Positions 1 through 5,736 of a stretch of DNA of 11,316 nucleotides are shown here, piece by piece. The notes under the pieces are model-generated. The model was given only the letters and a program-made list of their open reading frames with translations, was not told the origin of the DNA and made no database searches. Numbering within the stretch: position 1 is the first letter of the stretch; the number at the start of each line of letters is the position of its first letter. The translations under genes and the position numbers were made by a program. Source of the stretch: Methanobacteriota archaeon (GTDB taxonomy: Archaea > Thermoplasmatota > Thermoplasmata > RBG-16-68-12); NCBI GenBank assembly GCA_005878515.1, contig VBLZ01000129.1, positions 1-11,316 on the forward strand, written 5' to 3'.

Positions 1-24
1 CGGCTCTACCCGCGACCACCTTCG

Positions 25-39
25 ACATCCGTCGGATGT
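25..39. promoter_or_regulatory. 15-bp palindrome upstream of gdhA
   Basis: ACATCCG-T-CGGATGT is a perfect inverted repeat with 7-base arms around one central base, lying 17 bases before the gdhA start and just before its ribosome-binding site. A perfect palindrome at this place could be an operator or a small 5'-leader hairpin. No TATA box is visible because the window starts only 55 bases upstream. The repeat is seen directly; the role is inference. Confidence 0.35.
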
Positions 40-55
40 TCGGGAGGCGTGTGGC

Positions 56-1318
56 ATGGCGAAAGTGAAGGAAACGCTGAATCCTTTCGAGATCGCCCGG
101 GAGCAGATTGACCGGGCCGGCAAGAAGTTGAACTTGGACTCCGGGCTCCTCGAGGTCTTGAAGAGCCCGCGCCGCGAGCTCACGGTGCACTTCCCCGTGA
201 AGATGGACAACGGGAGGGTGAGGGTCTTCACCGGCTACCGCGTGCAATACAACGATGCAATCGGACCCTTCAAGGGCGGCATCCGGTACCACTGGAACGT
301 CTCCCTCGATGAGGTCCGTGCCCTGTCGTGCTGGATGACCTGGAAATGCGCGGTCATGGGCATCCCGTATGGCGGCGCGAAAGGCGGGGTGATCTGCAAC
401 CCGAAGGAGATGTCGAAGGACGAGCTCGAGCGCATGACGCGCCGGTATGCGTCCGAAATCTCGATCATCATCGGACCGGAGAAGGACATCCCCGCGCCGG
501 ACGTGTACACGGACAGCCAGACGATGGCGTGGATCATGGACACGATCTCGATGAACAAAGGGTTCGCCCAGCCCGGGGTCGTCACGGGCAAGCCTCTCGT
601 CATCGGCGGTTCGCTCGGCCGGGACGAGGCGACGTCGCGCGGCATGATGTACGCCACCCGCGAGGCCGGCAAGAAACTCAAGCTGAACTTGAAAGGCGCG
701 AGCGTCGCGGTCCAGGGATTCGGGAACGTCGGGTCCCACTATGCCCGTTTGATGCACGACGAGCAAGGCTCGAAGATCGTGGCGGTCTCCGACTCGAAGG
801 GCGGCATCTACAGCGAGAAAGGCTTCGACCCGAAAGAGGTCCTCGCGTTCAAGGAGAAGACCGGGAGCGTCGTCGGATTCCCGGGAACGCGGGAGATCAC
901 GAACGAGGCGCTCATGGAGCTCGACGTCGACATCGTCGCGCCGTGCGCTCTCGAAGGCATCCTGACGTCGGAGAACGCGCCCCGCATCAAGGGGAAGATC
1001 GTCGCGGAAGGGGCGAACGGCCCGACGACGCCCGAGGCGGACGACATCTTACACAAGCGGGGCATCCTCGTGATTCCGGACATTCTCGCCAACGGCGGCG
1101 GCGTGACCGTCTCGTACTTCGAGTGGGTCCAGAACCTGTCCGAATTCTTCTGGACGAAGAAAGATGTCGATGAGAAGCTCGAAGGCATTATGGTGAGCGC
1201 GTTCACCCGCGTCTGGGAGATGCGGGAAACGAAGAAGGTCGACATGCGCCAGGCGGCCTACATGGTGGCGATTGCCCGCGTCGTCGAGGCGTACAAGTGG
1301 CGCGGGATTTTCCCGTAA
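56..1318 (+). CDS. gdhA: Glutamate dehydrogenase (Glu/Leu/Phe/Val family)
   Basis: A cytoplasmic 420-residue enzyme for reversible oxidative deamination of glutamate to 2-oxoglutarate and ammonia with NAD(P). The length is that of the hexameric archaeal/bacterial class. The N-terminal substrate domain carries PFKGGIRYH (71-79), K97 in MTWKCAV, the catalytic lysine K109 in the PYGGAKGG loop (104-111) and the conserved D149 in PAPDV. The C-terminal Rossmann domain has the dinucleotide loop GFGNVG at 221-226, and NGGGVTVSYFEW (346-357) is the family's late conserved block. The ATG at 56 is preceded by GGGAGG (42-47) at a good spacing. Coenzyme choice is not settled: the second strand ends in VSDSKGG (244-250), which I cannot read firmly as NAD or NADP. 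It would link amino-acid breakdown to the TCA genes on the opposite strand. The gene ends in a hairpin terminator. Confidence 0.96.
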   Translation: MAKVKETLNPFEIAREQIDRAGKKLNLDSGLLEVLKSPRRELTVHFPVKMDNGRVRVFTGYRVQYNDAIGPFKGGIRYHWNVSLDEVRALSCWMTWKCAVMGIPYGGAKGGVICNPKEMSKDELERMTRRYASEISIIIGPEKDIPAPDVYTDSQTMAWIMDTISMNKGFAQPGVVTGKPLVIGGSLGRDEATSRGMMYATREAGKKLKLNLKGASVAVQGFGNVGSHYARLMHDEQGSKIVAVSDSKGGIYSEKGFDPKEVLAFKEKTGSVVGFPGTREITNEALMELDVDIVAPCALEGILTSENAPRIKGKIVAEGANGPTTPEADDILHKRGILVIPDILANGGGVTVSYFEWVQNLSEFFWTKKDVDEKLEGIMVSAFTRVWEMRETKKVDMRQAAYMVAIARVVEAYKWRGIFP

Positions 1319-1327
1319 GCGGACGAA

Positions 1328-1356
1328 GGCAGGCCCCACGGCCTGCCGTTCTTTCA
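1328..1356. terminator. Hairpin between convergent genes
   Basis: GGCAGGCC (1328-1335) pairs perfectly with GGCCTGCC (1340-1347) around the loop CCAC, followed on the plus strand by a T-rich stretch up to about 1358. It begins 9 bases after the gdhA stop and ends 6 bases before the stop of the convergent minus-strand gene, so it may serve both. The structure is seen; function as a terminator is inferred, since archaeal termination depends mostly on the T-rich part. Confidence 0.55.
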
Positions 1357-1748
1357 TTTCGTCGCCACGGCGTCGGATCGCCGGACCGCATCGTCCCATG
1401 AGGGCGGGACATCGGAACCGCGGATCGTCCATCGCGTGAACGCGCTCTCGCCCATGTAGGGTCGAAGCAGGCCCATCGTCGCCCGGTGCGGATCCTGGCG
1501 GACGAACGCCATCAGCGCCGGCTCGTCTTCCCAGATGGAAAGAGTCCAGAACGATGGCTCGACAACTTCGCGCGAAATGAATACCCGACGAGGCCGCGCG
1601 TCTCCGCAAGCTGTTTGCCGACCTTGCTCGATTGTCGCTGCAGCGTGAGCATCTTGCGGAATTTCTTCAGCGGGAGGTACGAGAGCAGCGCAAGGTACTC
1701 GCGTCCGCGGTCGGGTGTCGAAAGCGACCGCCACGGCGTGTCGACCAT
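1354..1748 (-). pseudogene. Frameshifted small alpha-beta-barrel (DUF3291/ABM-like) protein
   Basis: Two overlapping minus-strand frames join into one coherent protein. The first runs from the ATG at 1748 (MVDTPWRSLS) through a segment with LLSYLPLKKFRKM and GLVGYSFRAKLSSHR, reaching base 1552. The second resumes at 1551 with FWTLSIWEDEPALMAFV, then PHRATMGLLRPYMG, and stops at 1354. One base seems to be missing near 1549-1553: adding it gives 395+1 bases, or 131 residues plus stop. The joined protein resembles small dimeric alpha-beta-barrel proteins related to DUF3291 and antibiotic-biosynthesis monooxygenases, with the typical FWTLSxWED core strand; these often bind heme or small aromatics, but the substrate here is unknown. 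An upstream in-frame ATG at 1766 is less likely than 1748, which lies 32 bases from the TATA-like box. The shift may be real decay or a sequencing/assembly error; the good conservation on both sides favours a recent change or an error. Family naming is from memory of the motif pattern. Confidence 0.72.
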
Positions 1749-1772
1749 CGTCGACTCGAATCGCACGACACG

Positions 1773-1780
1773 ATTAAATA
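1773..1780. promoter_or_regulatory. Shared bidirectional TATA-like box
   Basis: ATTAAATA stands out in a GC-rich context and reads TATTTAAT on the other strand. On the plus strand TTAAATA begins at 1774, 32 bases before the etfB GTG (1806). On the minus strand TATTTAA begins at 1780, 32 bases before the ATG at 1748 of the broken gene. This is the distance expected for archaeal TATA boxes driving leaderless transcripts. No ribosome-binding site precedes either start, which agrees. Confidence 0.65.
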
Positions 1781-1805
1781 GCGTCCTCTTCTACGCCCGC
1801 GCGCC

Positions 1806-2603
1806 GTGCCGCTGAACATCGTCGTGTGCCTGAAACAGATCCCGAATCCGGATCTGCAGTTCCAGATCGCCCCGGATGGGAAAGACATCAAGCGCGACGC
1901 GCTCAACTACAAGCTGAACGGCGCGGACGAATACGCGCTCGAAGAGGCCGTCCGGCTCAAAGAGAAATCCGGAGGTCGCGTCGTCGCGCTGACCGCCGGC
2001 CCGAAGCGCACGGAGCAGATGCTGCGCGAGGCCCTCGCGAAAGGGGCGGACGAAGTCATCCGGATCGCGTTCGACGAGGCGGCCGCGTACGACGTCGGCA
2101 AGGTCTCACGTCTCCTCGCCGCGGCGATCCGCACGGTGCCTCACGACCTCGTGCTGACCGGAGTCCAGTCGGACGACCTCGTGAATTCGGCGACCGGGGG
2201 ACTCGTCGCCGGCCTCCTCGGCCTCCCTCATGCGAGTGTCGTGACGCGCGTGGAGGTGAAGGGCAACGGGCTCGAGGTCGCTTGCGAGCTCGAAGGCGGA
2301 CTGCAACGGCTCTATTCGATCGCGCTCCCGGCCGTGCTCACGATTCAATTCGGCGCGAACACGCCGCGGTACGCGCCGCTCCCCGCGATCATGAAAGCGG
2401 CCCGCCAGCCGATCAAGGAGCTCTCCCCCACGGCGCTCGGCTTCGCATCCTGGGACGCCGTGCCTCTCCCGTACACGTTCGCCGTCCGAGAGCTCTCGCC
2501 GCCCGCGGCGAAGGGCCATGCGGAGATGATCACCGGGACCGTCGACGAGCAGGCGAAGAAACTCGCGCAGTTCCTCCGGGACAAAGGGTTCGGACGGAGG
2601 TGA
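1806..2603 (+). CDS. etfB: Electron transfer flavoprotein beta subunit
   Basis: Small subunit of the soluble ETF heterodimer, which accepts electrons from acyl-CoA and other flavin dehydrogenases. The 265 residues match the family length. Visible family blocks are the N-terminal VVCLKQIPNP (6-15), the adenine-nucleotide-binding core with LTAGPK (62-67) and GADEVIRI (80-87), DLVLTGVQSDD (114-124) followed by the small-residue helix GGLVAGLLGLPH (131-142), and the recognition-loop region ALPAVLTIQFGANTPRYAPL (173-192) leading to IMKAARQPI. The start is GTG at 1806, with the TATA-like box 32 bases upstream and no ribosome-binding site, so the message is probably leaderless. etfA follows 4 bases after the stop and must be co-transcribed. 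Whether this ETF is a simple carrier or electron-bifurcating cannot be settled by eye. The membrane Fe-S oxidoreductase at 5751-7742 suggests a carrier feeding quinone. Confidence 0.95.
   Translation: MPLNIVVCLKQIPNPDLQFQIAPDGKDIKRDALNYKLNGADEYALEEAVRLKEKSGGRVVALTAGPKRTEQMLREALAKGADEVIRIAFDEAAAYDVGKVSRLLAAAIRTVPHDLVLTGVQSDDLVNSATGGLVAGLLGLPHASVVTRVEVKGNGLEVACELEGGLQRLYSIALPAVLTIQFGANTPRYAPLPAIMKAARQPIKELSPTALGFASWDAVPLPYTFAVRELSPPAAKGHAEMITGTVDEQAKKLAQFLRDKGFGRR
2596..2603 (+). promoter_or_regulatory. Strong ribosome-binding site fixing a CTG start for etfA
   Basis: GGAGGTGA matches the 16S rRNA 3' end over eight bases and overlaps the etfB stop codon. The CTG at 2608 lies 7 bases after the GGAGG core, an ideal spacing. 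No ATG, GTG or TTG occurs in that frame between the in-frame stop at 2527-2529 and 2668. Confidence 0.7.
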
Positions 2604-2607
2604 GGGG

Positions 2608-3576
2608 CTGCCAGGCGACGTCCTGATCCTCGCGGAGCATCTGGAAGGCCACGTCGCGCCGTCGACCTTGGAGGCGATCGCGGTCGGTCGGGAACTCGGA
2701 TCTCGCTCCGGCGGCCACGCCCGCGTTGCGCTCTTCGGACACGATGTGCGAGTCCTCGCCGACGTCCTCGCCGGCACGGGGACCGAGGTCCTCCTCGCGG
2801 ACGATCCGGCGTTGGCGGAATACACGCCCGACGGATACGGCCAAGCGGCGCGCGCCGTCGTCGAGAGCGCGAACCCCCGTCTTATCCTCGTGGCCCACAC
2901 GTCCCAAGGCTACGACCTCGCGCCCGCGCTCGCCGGTGCGATGGATCTGCCGCTGGTCACGAATTGTCTCGCCTTGCGCTTCGATGGCGAGCGCCTCATC
3001 GCCACCCGCCGCCTCCTAAACGAGAAGGTCCAAGCGGAAGTGGAGATCGCGTCGAGCCGGCCGATCGTGGCGACCGTGCGACCCGGTTCCGTGAAACCGG
3101 CGGGGCCCTCCGCGGGCGGAACGGTCAGCGTGATGCCGGTCCGAATCGATCCGTCGAAGGCCCGGACCCGATTCCTGTCGATCGAGCGACCGCAGGTCCA
3201 GGACATCGACATCGCCGGCGCGGACATCATCGTGTCCGCGGGCCGCGGGATCCAGAAGAAGGAGAATCTCCCTCTGATTGAGGAGTTCGCGAGAGCCCTC
3301 GGCGGAGTCGTCGGCGCTTCGCGCCCGCTCACGGACATGGACTGGCTGCCGAAGACGCGTCAAGTCGGGCAGAGCGGAAAGACCGTCCGGCCGAAGCTCT
3401 ACGTGGCCTGCGGAATCAGCGGCGCGATGCAGCACGTCGCCGGCATGAAGGACGCGAGCCTGATCGTCGCGATCAACACGGATCCGAGCGCGCCGATCTT
3501 CGAGGTGGCGCACGTGGGGATCGTGGCGGACGTCCTGAAACTCCTGCCCGCGACCTTGAAGGAACTCAAGAGTTGA
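2608..3576 (+). CDS. etfA: Electron transfer flavoprotein alpha subunit (CTG start)
   Basis: FAD-binding subunit of ETF. From the CTG at 2608 the protein is 322 residues, the usual length. It opens with PGDVLILAEHLEGHV, which is the first beta strand and loop of the ETF-alpha N-terminal domain. The C-terminal FAD domain shows VSAGRG (209-214), PLTDMDWLPKTRQVGQSGK (240-258) for the pyrophosphate and isoalloxazine contacts, GISGAMQHVAGM (269-280) and AINTDPSAPIF (289-299). The first conventional start, TTG at 2668, would remove 20 residues including the first core strand and has no ribosome-binding site. I therefore choose CTG with the GGAGGTGA site before it, although automatic annotation would probably give 2668. 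A sequencing error changing ATG or GTG to CTG is the alternative. It is in an operon with etfB. Confidence 0.93.
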   Translation: MPGDVLILAEHLEGHVAPSTLEAIAVGRELGSRSGGHARVALFGHDVRVLADVLAGTGTEVLLADDPALAEYTPDGYGQAARAVVESANPRLILVAHTSQGYDLAPALAGAMDLPLVTNCLALRFDGERLIATRRLLNEKVQAEVEIASSRPIVATVRPGSVKPAGPSAGGTVSVMPVRIDPSKARTRFLSIERPQVQDIDIAGADIIVSAGRGIQKKENLPLIEEFARALGGVVGASRPLTDMDWLPKTRQVGQSGKTVRPKLYVACGISGAMQHVAGMKDASLIVAINTDPSAPIFEVAHVGIVADVLKLLPATLKELKS

Positions 3577-3625
3577 CGCGGCAAAGGCCCGGAGCCTTCA
3601 TCTAAGTCCGGTCCAATTCGGAGGC

Positions 3626-4039
3626 GTGGCCCAACCGCCTCCCCCGCCCGCGGGATGGTTTCCCCCGCCGGTTCCGCGCAGTCCGGCGCCGAACACCGTG
3701 GCCATCGGCCTCGTCCTCGCGGTCGTCGTCGGGATCCTCGCCGTCTCCGCGATCGCCTTCTCCTTCGCGGGCTCTTCGGCGTTCTTTCCCTTGGGATTCG
3801 CGCCGTTCATCTGTGTCCCGTTCCTCTTCATCATCATCTTCGTCATCCTCGCGCTGTCCACGGCCTCGAGCCGCCGGTCGATCCCGCCCCCGCCGCCGAT
3901 CCAGCAGCCGATGGTCCCCGCCGGCCAGCAAGGGCCCGTCGCGTTGAGCTGCCCGAACTGCGGCGGCCCGCCGACGAACGTCGATCGATTCGGCATCGCG
4001 ACGTGTTCCTATTGCGGCACGCGGTTCCTCGTCCGGTGA
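3626..4039 (+). CDS. Small membrane protein with proline-rich N-terminus and C-terminal zinc ribbon
   Basis: A 137-residue protein with three visible parts. Residues 1-22 are proline-rich (QPPPPPAGWFPPP). Residues 24-80 hold two hydrophobic segments, roughly 24-48 and 55-78, separated by a short glycine/phenylalanine turn, predicting a membrane hairpin. After a second proline run (about 87-93), the tail has CPNCGG (109-114) and CSYCG (127-131), a CxxC-14-CxxC zinc ribbon. Many archaeal membrane proteins of unknown function carry such a ribbon; I do not recognise a named family. The GTG start at 3626 has GGAGG only one base before it, which is too close for normal use, so the start is uncertain. 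It lies 49 bases after etfA and is followed at 39 bases by the arrestin-like gene in the same frame, so the two may be co-expressed. An adaptor or membrane-anchoring role is only a guess. Confidence 0.75.
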   Translation: MAQPPPPPAGWFPPPVPRSPAPNTVAIGLVLAVVVGILAVSAIAFSFAGSSAFFPLGFAPFICVPFLFIIIFVILALSTASSRRSIPPPPPIQQPMVPAGQQGPVALSCPNCGGPPTNVDRFGIATCSYCGTRFLVR

Positions 4040-4042
4040 GCC

Positions 4043-4054
4043 ATGTCGCCCTGA
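4043..4054 (+). other. Three-codon minimal ORF (ATG TCG CCC TGA) in frame with both neighbours
   Basis: An ATG three bases after the zinc-ribbon stop opens a three-codon frame ending in TGA, in the same reading frame as both the upstream zinc-ribbon gene and the downstream arrestin-like gene. It may be chance, a leader peptide coupling translation, or the remains of a former start disrupted by a base change. Only the sequence fact is certain. Confidence 0.3.
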
Positions 4055-4078
4055 GGTGAGTCGACGCCGCGGGAGATC

Positions 4079-4888
4079 GTGGTCGAGTTGCCTCGGACGT
4101 CGTACTACACGGGGGAAGTGATCGAGGGCAACGTCGTGATCGAGACGACGCGCGAGGTCTCGAGCCGCGGACTGTACGTCGACTTCACCGGCACGGAGGA
4201 GACCGTCATCACGCGTAGCGCCGGGAAGACGACGGTCACGTATCGCTCGAAGGCGACCATCGTTCAATGGCGTTTGCCGGTGCGCGGGGAGGAGTCGATT
4301 CAGCCGGGGACGTACCGGTATCCGTTCCAGTTCCAGATTCCACTCCACGCCCTCCCTTCGTATGCGGGTCGACACGCGAGCGTGAAGTACATCCTCGCCG
4401 CGCGACTCGACGTCCCGCTGTGGCTCGACACCGTCTGGACGACCGAGATCTTCGTGTTCTACGATCGCCCGAGCGTCCGCACGTACGCCCAGCCCGTCCG
4501 GTTCCGTTCCGGCGGCCAGGGCCCCGAGGTCTACGTGGAGCTGGACGGCGACCGGTTTTTCGCGCGCGAGCTAATCGGTTGCCGGATCACGTTGAACCGC
4601 GCCGAGAACGCCCGGATCCGGCGGGTCTACACCCGGCTCCTCGGCGGGGAATGGGCGAAGGCGGACGGCCAGCAGGAGACCACGGAGACCTATCGCACGG
4701 AGGTGTCGGTGCCGATGGAGCAGATCCGGATTGGGGTGCCGTTCACGTTCGAAATCCCGATTCCCGCGGACGTCGCATCGAGTTATCGCGGGACGTATTC
4801 ATATTATAGCTATGTCCTCCATGTGGGCCTGGACATTGCTTTTGGGTTCGACATCATCGCACAGACGCCGATCGTGATCGTGCGGTAG
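4079..4888 (+). CDS. Arrestin-fold (arrestin/Spo0M/Vps26-like) protein
   Basis: A 269-residue, all-beta protein with two arrestin-like sandwich domains, about 1-128 and 137-269. Signs of the fold are the opening ELPRTSYYTGEVIEGNVVIE, the next strand GLYVDFTGTEET, the PGTYRYPFQFQIPLHALPSY segment, and ASVKYILAARLDVPLWLD, which corresponds to the conserved strand ending the N domain. The C domain repeats the pattern with FTFEIPIPADVASSYRGTYSYYSYVLHVGLDI. There is no signal peptide or membrane segment, so it should be cytosolic. Arrestin-fold proteins bind partners or membrane proteins rather than catalyse reactions; the partner here is unknown. The N-terminus is unsettled. GTG at 4079 is the first conventional start, but strand-like sequence (PREIVVEL) begins earlier. 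A GAGGTGAG site at 4053-4060 points to about 4064, where the codon is ACG. An in-frame ATG at 4043 is stopped after three codons by TGA at 4052. Confidence 0.78.
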   Translation: MVELPRTSYYTGEVIEGNVVIETTREVSSRGLYVDFTGTEETVITRSAGKTTVTYRSKATIVQWRLPVRGEESIQPGTYRYPFQFQIPLHALPSYAGRHASVKYILAARLDVPLWLDTVWTTEIFVFYDRPSVRTYAQPVRFRSGGQGPEVYVELDGDRFFARELIGCRITLNRAENARIRRVYTRLLGGEWAKADGQQETTETYRTEVSVPMEQIRIGVPFTFEIPIPADVASSYRGTYSYYSYVLHVGLDIAFGFDIIAQTPIVIVR

Positions 4889-4907
4889 GGCCATCCGAGC
4901 GATTCGA

Positions 4908-4920
4908 GCGGGAGGCCCGC
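4908..4920 (+). terminator. Weak hairpin after the arrestin-like gene
   Basis: GCGGG (4908-4912) pairs with CCCGC (4916-4920) over a three-base loop, 19 bases after the stop of the arrestin-like gene and directly before the next promoter. The stem is short and no clear T run follows, so termination here is only possible. Confidence 0.25.
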
Positions 4921-4921
4921 G

Positions 4922-4960
4922 TTAACCTTAAACAAGGTTGATTTCGGAGACGCCAACCTT
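4922..4960. promoter_or_regulatory. TATA-like box with three AACCTT half-sites
   Basis: AACCTT (4924-4929), AAGGTT (4934-4939) and AACCTT (4955-4960) are three copies of one hexamer. The first two form an inverted repeat with a four-base spacer, and the last two a 7-base inverted repeat (AAGGTTG/CAACCTT) with a 13-base spacer. The TATA-like TTAAACA (4928-4934) lies in the middle of the first pair, 33 bases before a TTG and 42 before the ATG of the dehydratase gene. A repressor bound here would cover both TATA box and start site, so the array looks like an operator. The repeats are seen; the regulator is inferred. Confidence 0.5.
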
Positions 4961-4969
4961 TTGCCCGCC

Positions 4970-5272
4970 ATGGTCCTTCCGGAGCCCGTGGCCCGGCGAG
5001 TCCTCCTCTCCGAGAACGAGGTCGCAGCCCGCCTCCGTGAGGTCCCGGGCTGGTCTCGCGCCGGCAAGGCGATCGAGCGGACGTGGACATTCCGGGATTT
5101 CTCCGAGGCACTCGCGTTCATCAACAAGGTCGGCGCGCTCTCGGAGGCAATGAACCATCATCCGGACATCGCGAACTCGTGGGCGACGGTCCGACTCACG
5201 CTGACGACGCACGACAAGGGCGGCCTGACAAACCTCGATTTCGATCTGGCGAACAAGATTAACGGTCTCTAG
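4970..5272 (+). CDS. Pterin-4a-carbinolamine dehydratase
   Basis: A 100-residue cytosolic protein of the PCD/PhhB family, which dehydrates 4a-hydroxytetrahydropterin to the quinonoid dihydropterin during cofactor recycling for aromatic amino-acid hydroxylases. The family core is complete: PGW (26-28), the active-site stretch MNHHPD (61-66) with H63 and H64, the tryptophan strand SWATVRLTLTTH ending in H81, and GGLTNLDFDLANKI (84-97). Length matches the family. I use the ATG at 4970. A TTG at 4961 adds three residues and fits a leaderless start 33 bases from the TATA-like box. No phenylalanine hydroxylase is in view, and many prokaryotic homologues occur without one and may have another pterin-related role. 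The stop codon overlaps that of the convergent DoxX gene. Confidence 0.92.
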   Translation: MVLPEPVARRVLLSENEVAARLREVPGWSRAGKAIERTWTFRDFSEALAFINKVGALSEAMNHHPDIANSWATVRLTLTTHDKGGLTNLDFDLANKINGL

Positions 5273-5667
5273 GCCCAACCGAGGAGTCGGTCGAGGGACC
5301 ACGCGCCCGGGCCCAGGAATGCAAGGACGAGGGCGAAGGCCGCGTATGCCAGATCGAGTTCGTATCCTGAGCTGAATTTCCTGCTCAGCTTCGTCTTCGA
5401 GAACACCGTCGTCGCGATCATCTCGAGGACGAAGAGGACGGCCACGATTTGCGTCAGGAGGCCGATGATCAGGGCGAGGCCCCCGAAGAATTCAAGCAAC
5501 GTGAAGAGAGTCGCGAACGCCGCCCCCCCGGGCCATCCGGTCCCTTTCACGAAGCCGATCGGCTTCCTGATATCCTTGATCTTCGGCCAGCCGTGGGTCA
5601 CGAATAGGGCCCCAAGCGCCACGCGGCCGATCAGGGCCGCCACGTCCGGGTACGAAGCGAAGACCAT
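5269..5667 (-). CDS. DoxX-family integral membrane protein
   Basis: A 132-residue membrane protein with four hydrophobic segments, about 9-27, 48-68, 69-89 and 103-121. The first contains the family pattern GRVALGALFVTHGWPKI and the second FTLLEFFGGLALIIGLLTQ, both typical of DoxX/DoxD-like proteins. Some relatives are the small quinol-oxidase-associated subunits of Acidianus, but many family members have no proven function. A quinone or redox link is suggested, not shown, by the preceding quinone-linked oxidoreductase gene on the same strand. I start at the ATG at 5667. The frame is open further upstream to 6078, but that part is the antisense-frame shadow of the oxidoreductase gene and is not membrane-like. 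The stop shares CTAG with the convergent dehydratase gene. Confidence 0.87.
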   Translation of the reverse strand: MVFASYPDVAALIGRVALGALFVTHGWPKIKDIRKPIGFVKGTGWPGGAAFATLFTLLEFFGGLALIIGLLTQIVAVLFVLEMIATTVFSKTKLSRKFSSGYELDLAYAAFALVLAFLGPGAWSLDRLLGWA

Positions 5668-5700
5668 GGGTCCGCCCCCTGGACCCCATCTGTCGGGCGC

Positions 5701-5711
5701 GATAGAAAAAC
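5701..5711 (-). promoter_or_regulatory. Possible TATA-like box for the DoxX gene
   Basis: On the minus strand GTTTTTCTATC stands out as A/T-rich, 34-44 bases upstream of the DoxX ATG, which would allow a leader of about 10 bases. It is not a good TATA match, and readthrough from the upstream operon is the alternative. Confidence 0.3.
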
Positions 5712-5736
5712 CTTTCACGGCATATGTCGACGTATC

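Noticed and set aside
328..1173. Plus-strand open frame of 281 codons inside gdhA
   Set aside because: It is a shifted frame of a complete gdhA, very rich in arginine and histidine, with no motif.
2106..2900. Long minus-strand open frame across the etfB-etfA junction
   Set aside because: Composition is dominated by arginine, glycine and proline, as expected for an antisense frame of GC-rich genes. It has no recognisable domain and covers two well-supported genes.
3584..3598. Small hairpin AAGGC/GCCTT after etfA as a terminator
   Set aside because: The stem is only five pairs and no T run follows, so it is not listed as a feature.
4037..4054. TGA readthrough or selenocysteine joining the zinc-ribbon and arrestin-like genes
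   Set aside because: Two TGA codons would have to be read, no SECIS-like structure is apparent, and the zinc ribbon already ends as a complete domain.
3602..4375. Minus-strand open frame of 257 codons opposite the zinc-ribbon and arrestin-like genes
   Set aside because: It is almost entirely charged low-complexity sequence (Arg/Asp/Glu), while the plus strand gives clear membrane, zinc-ribbon and beta-sandwich patterns.
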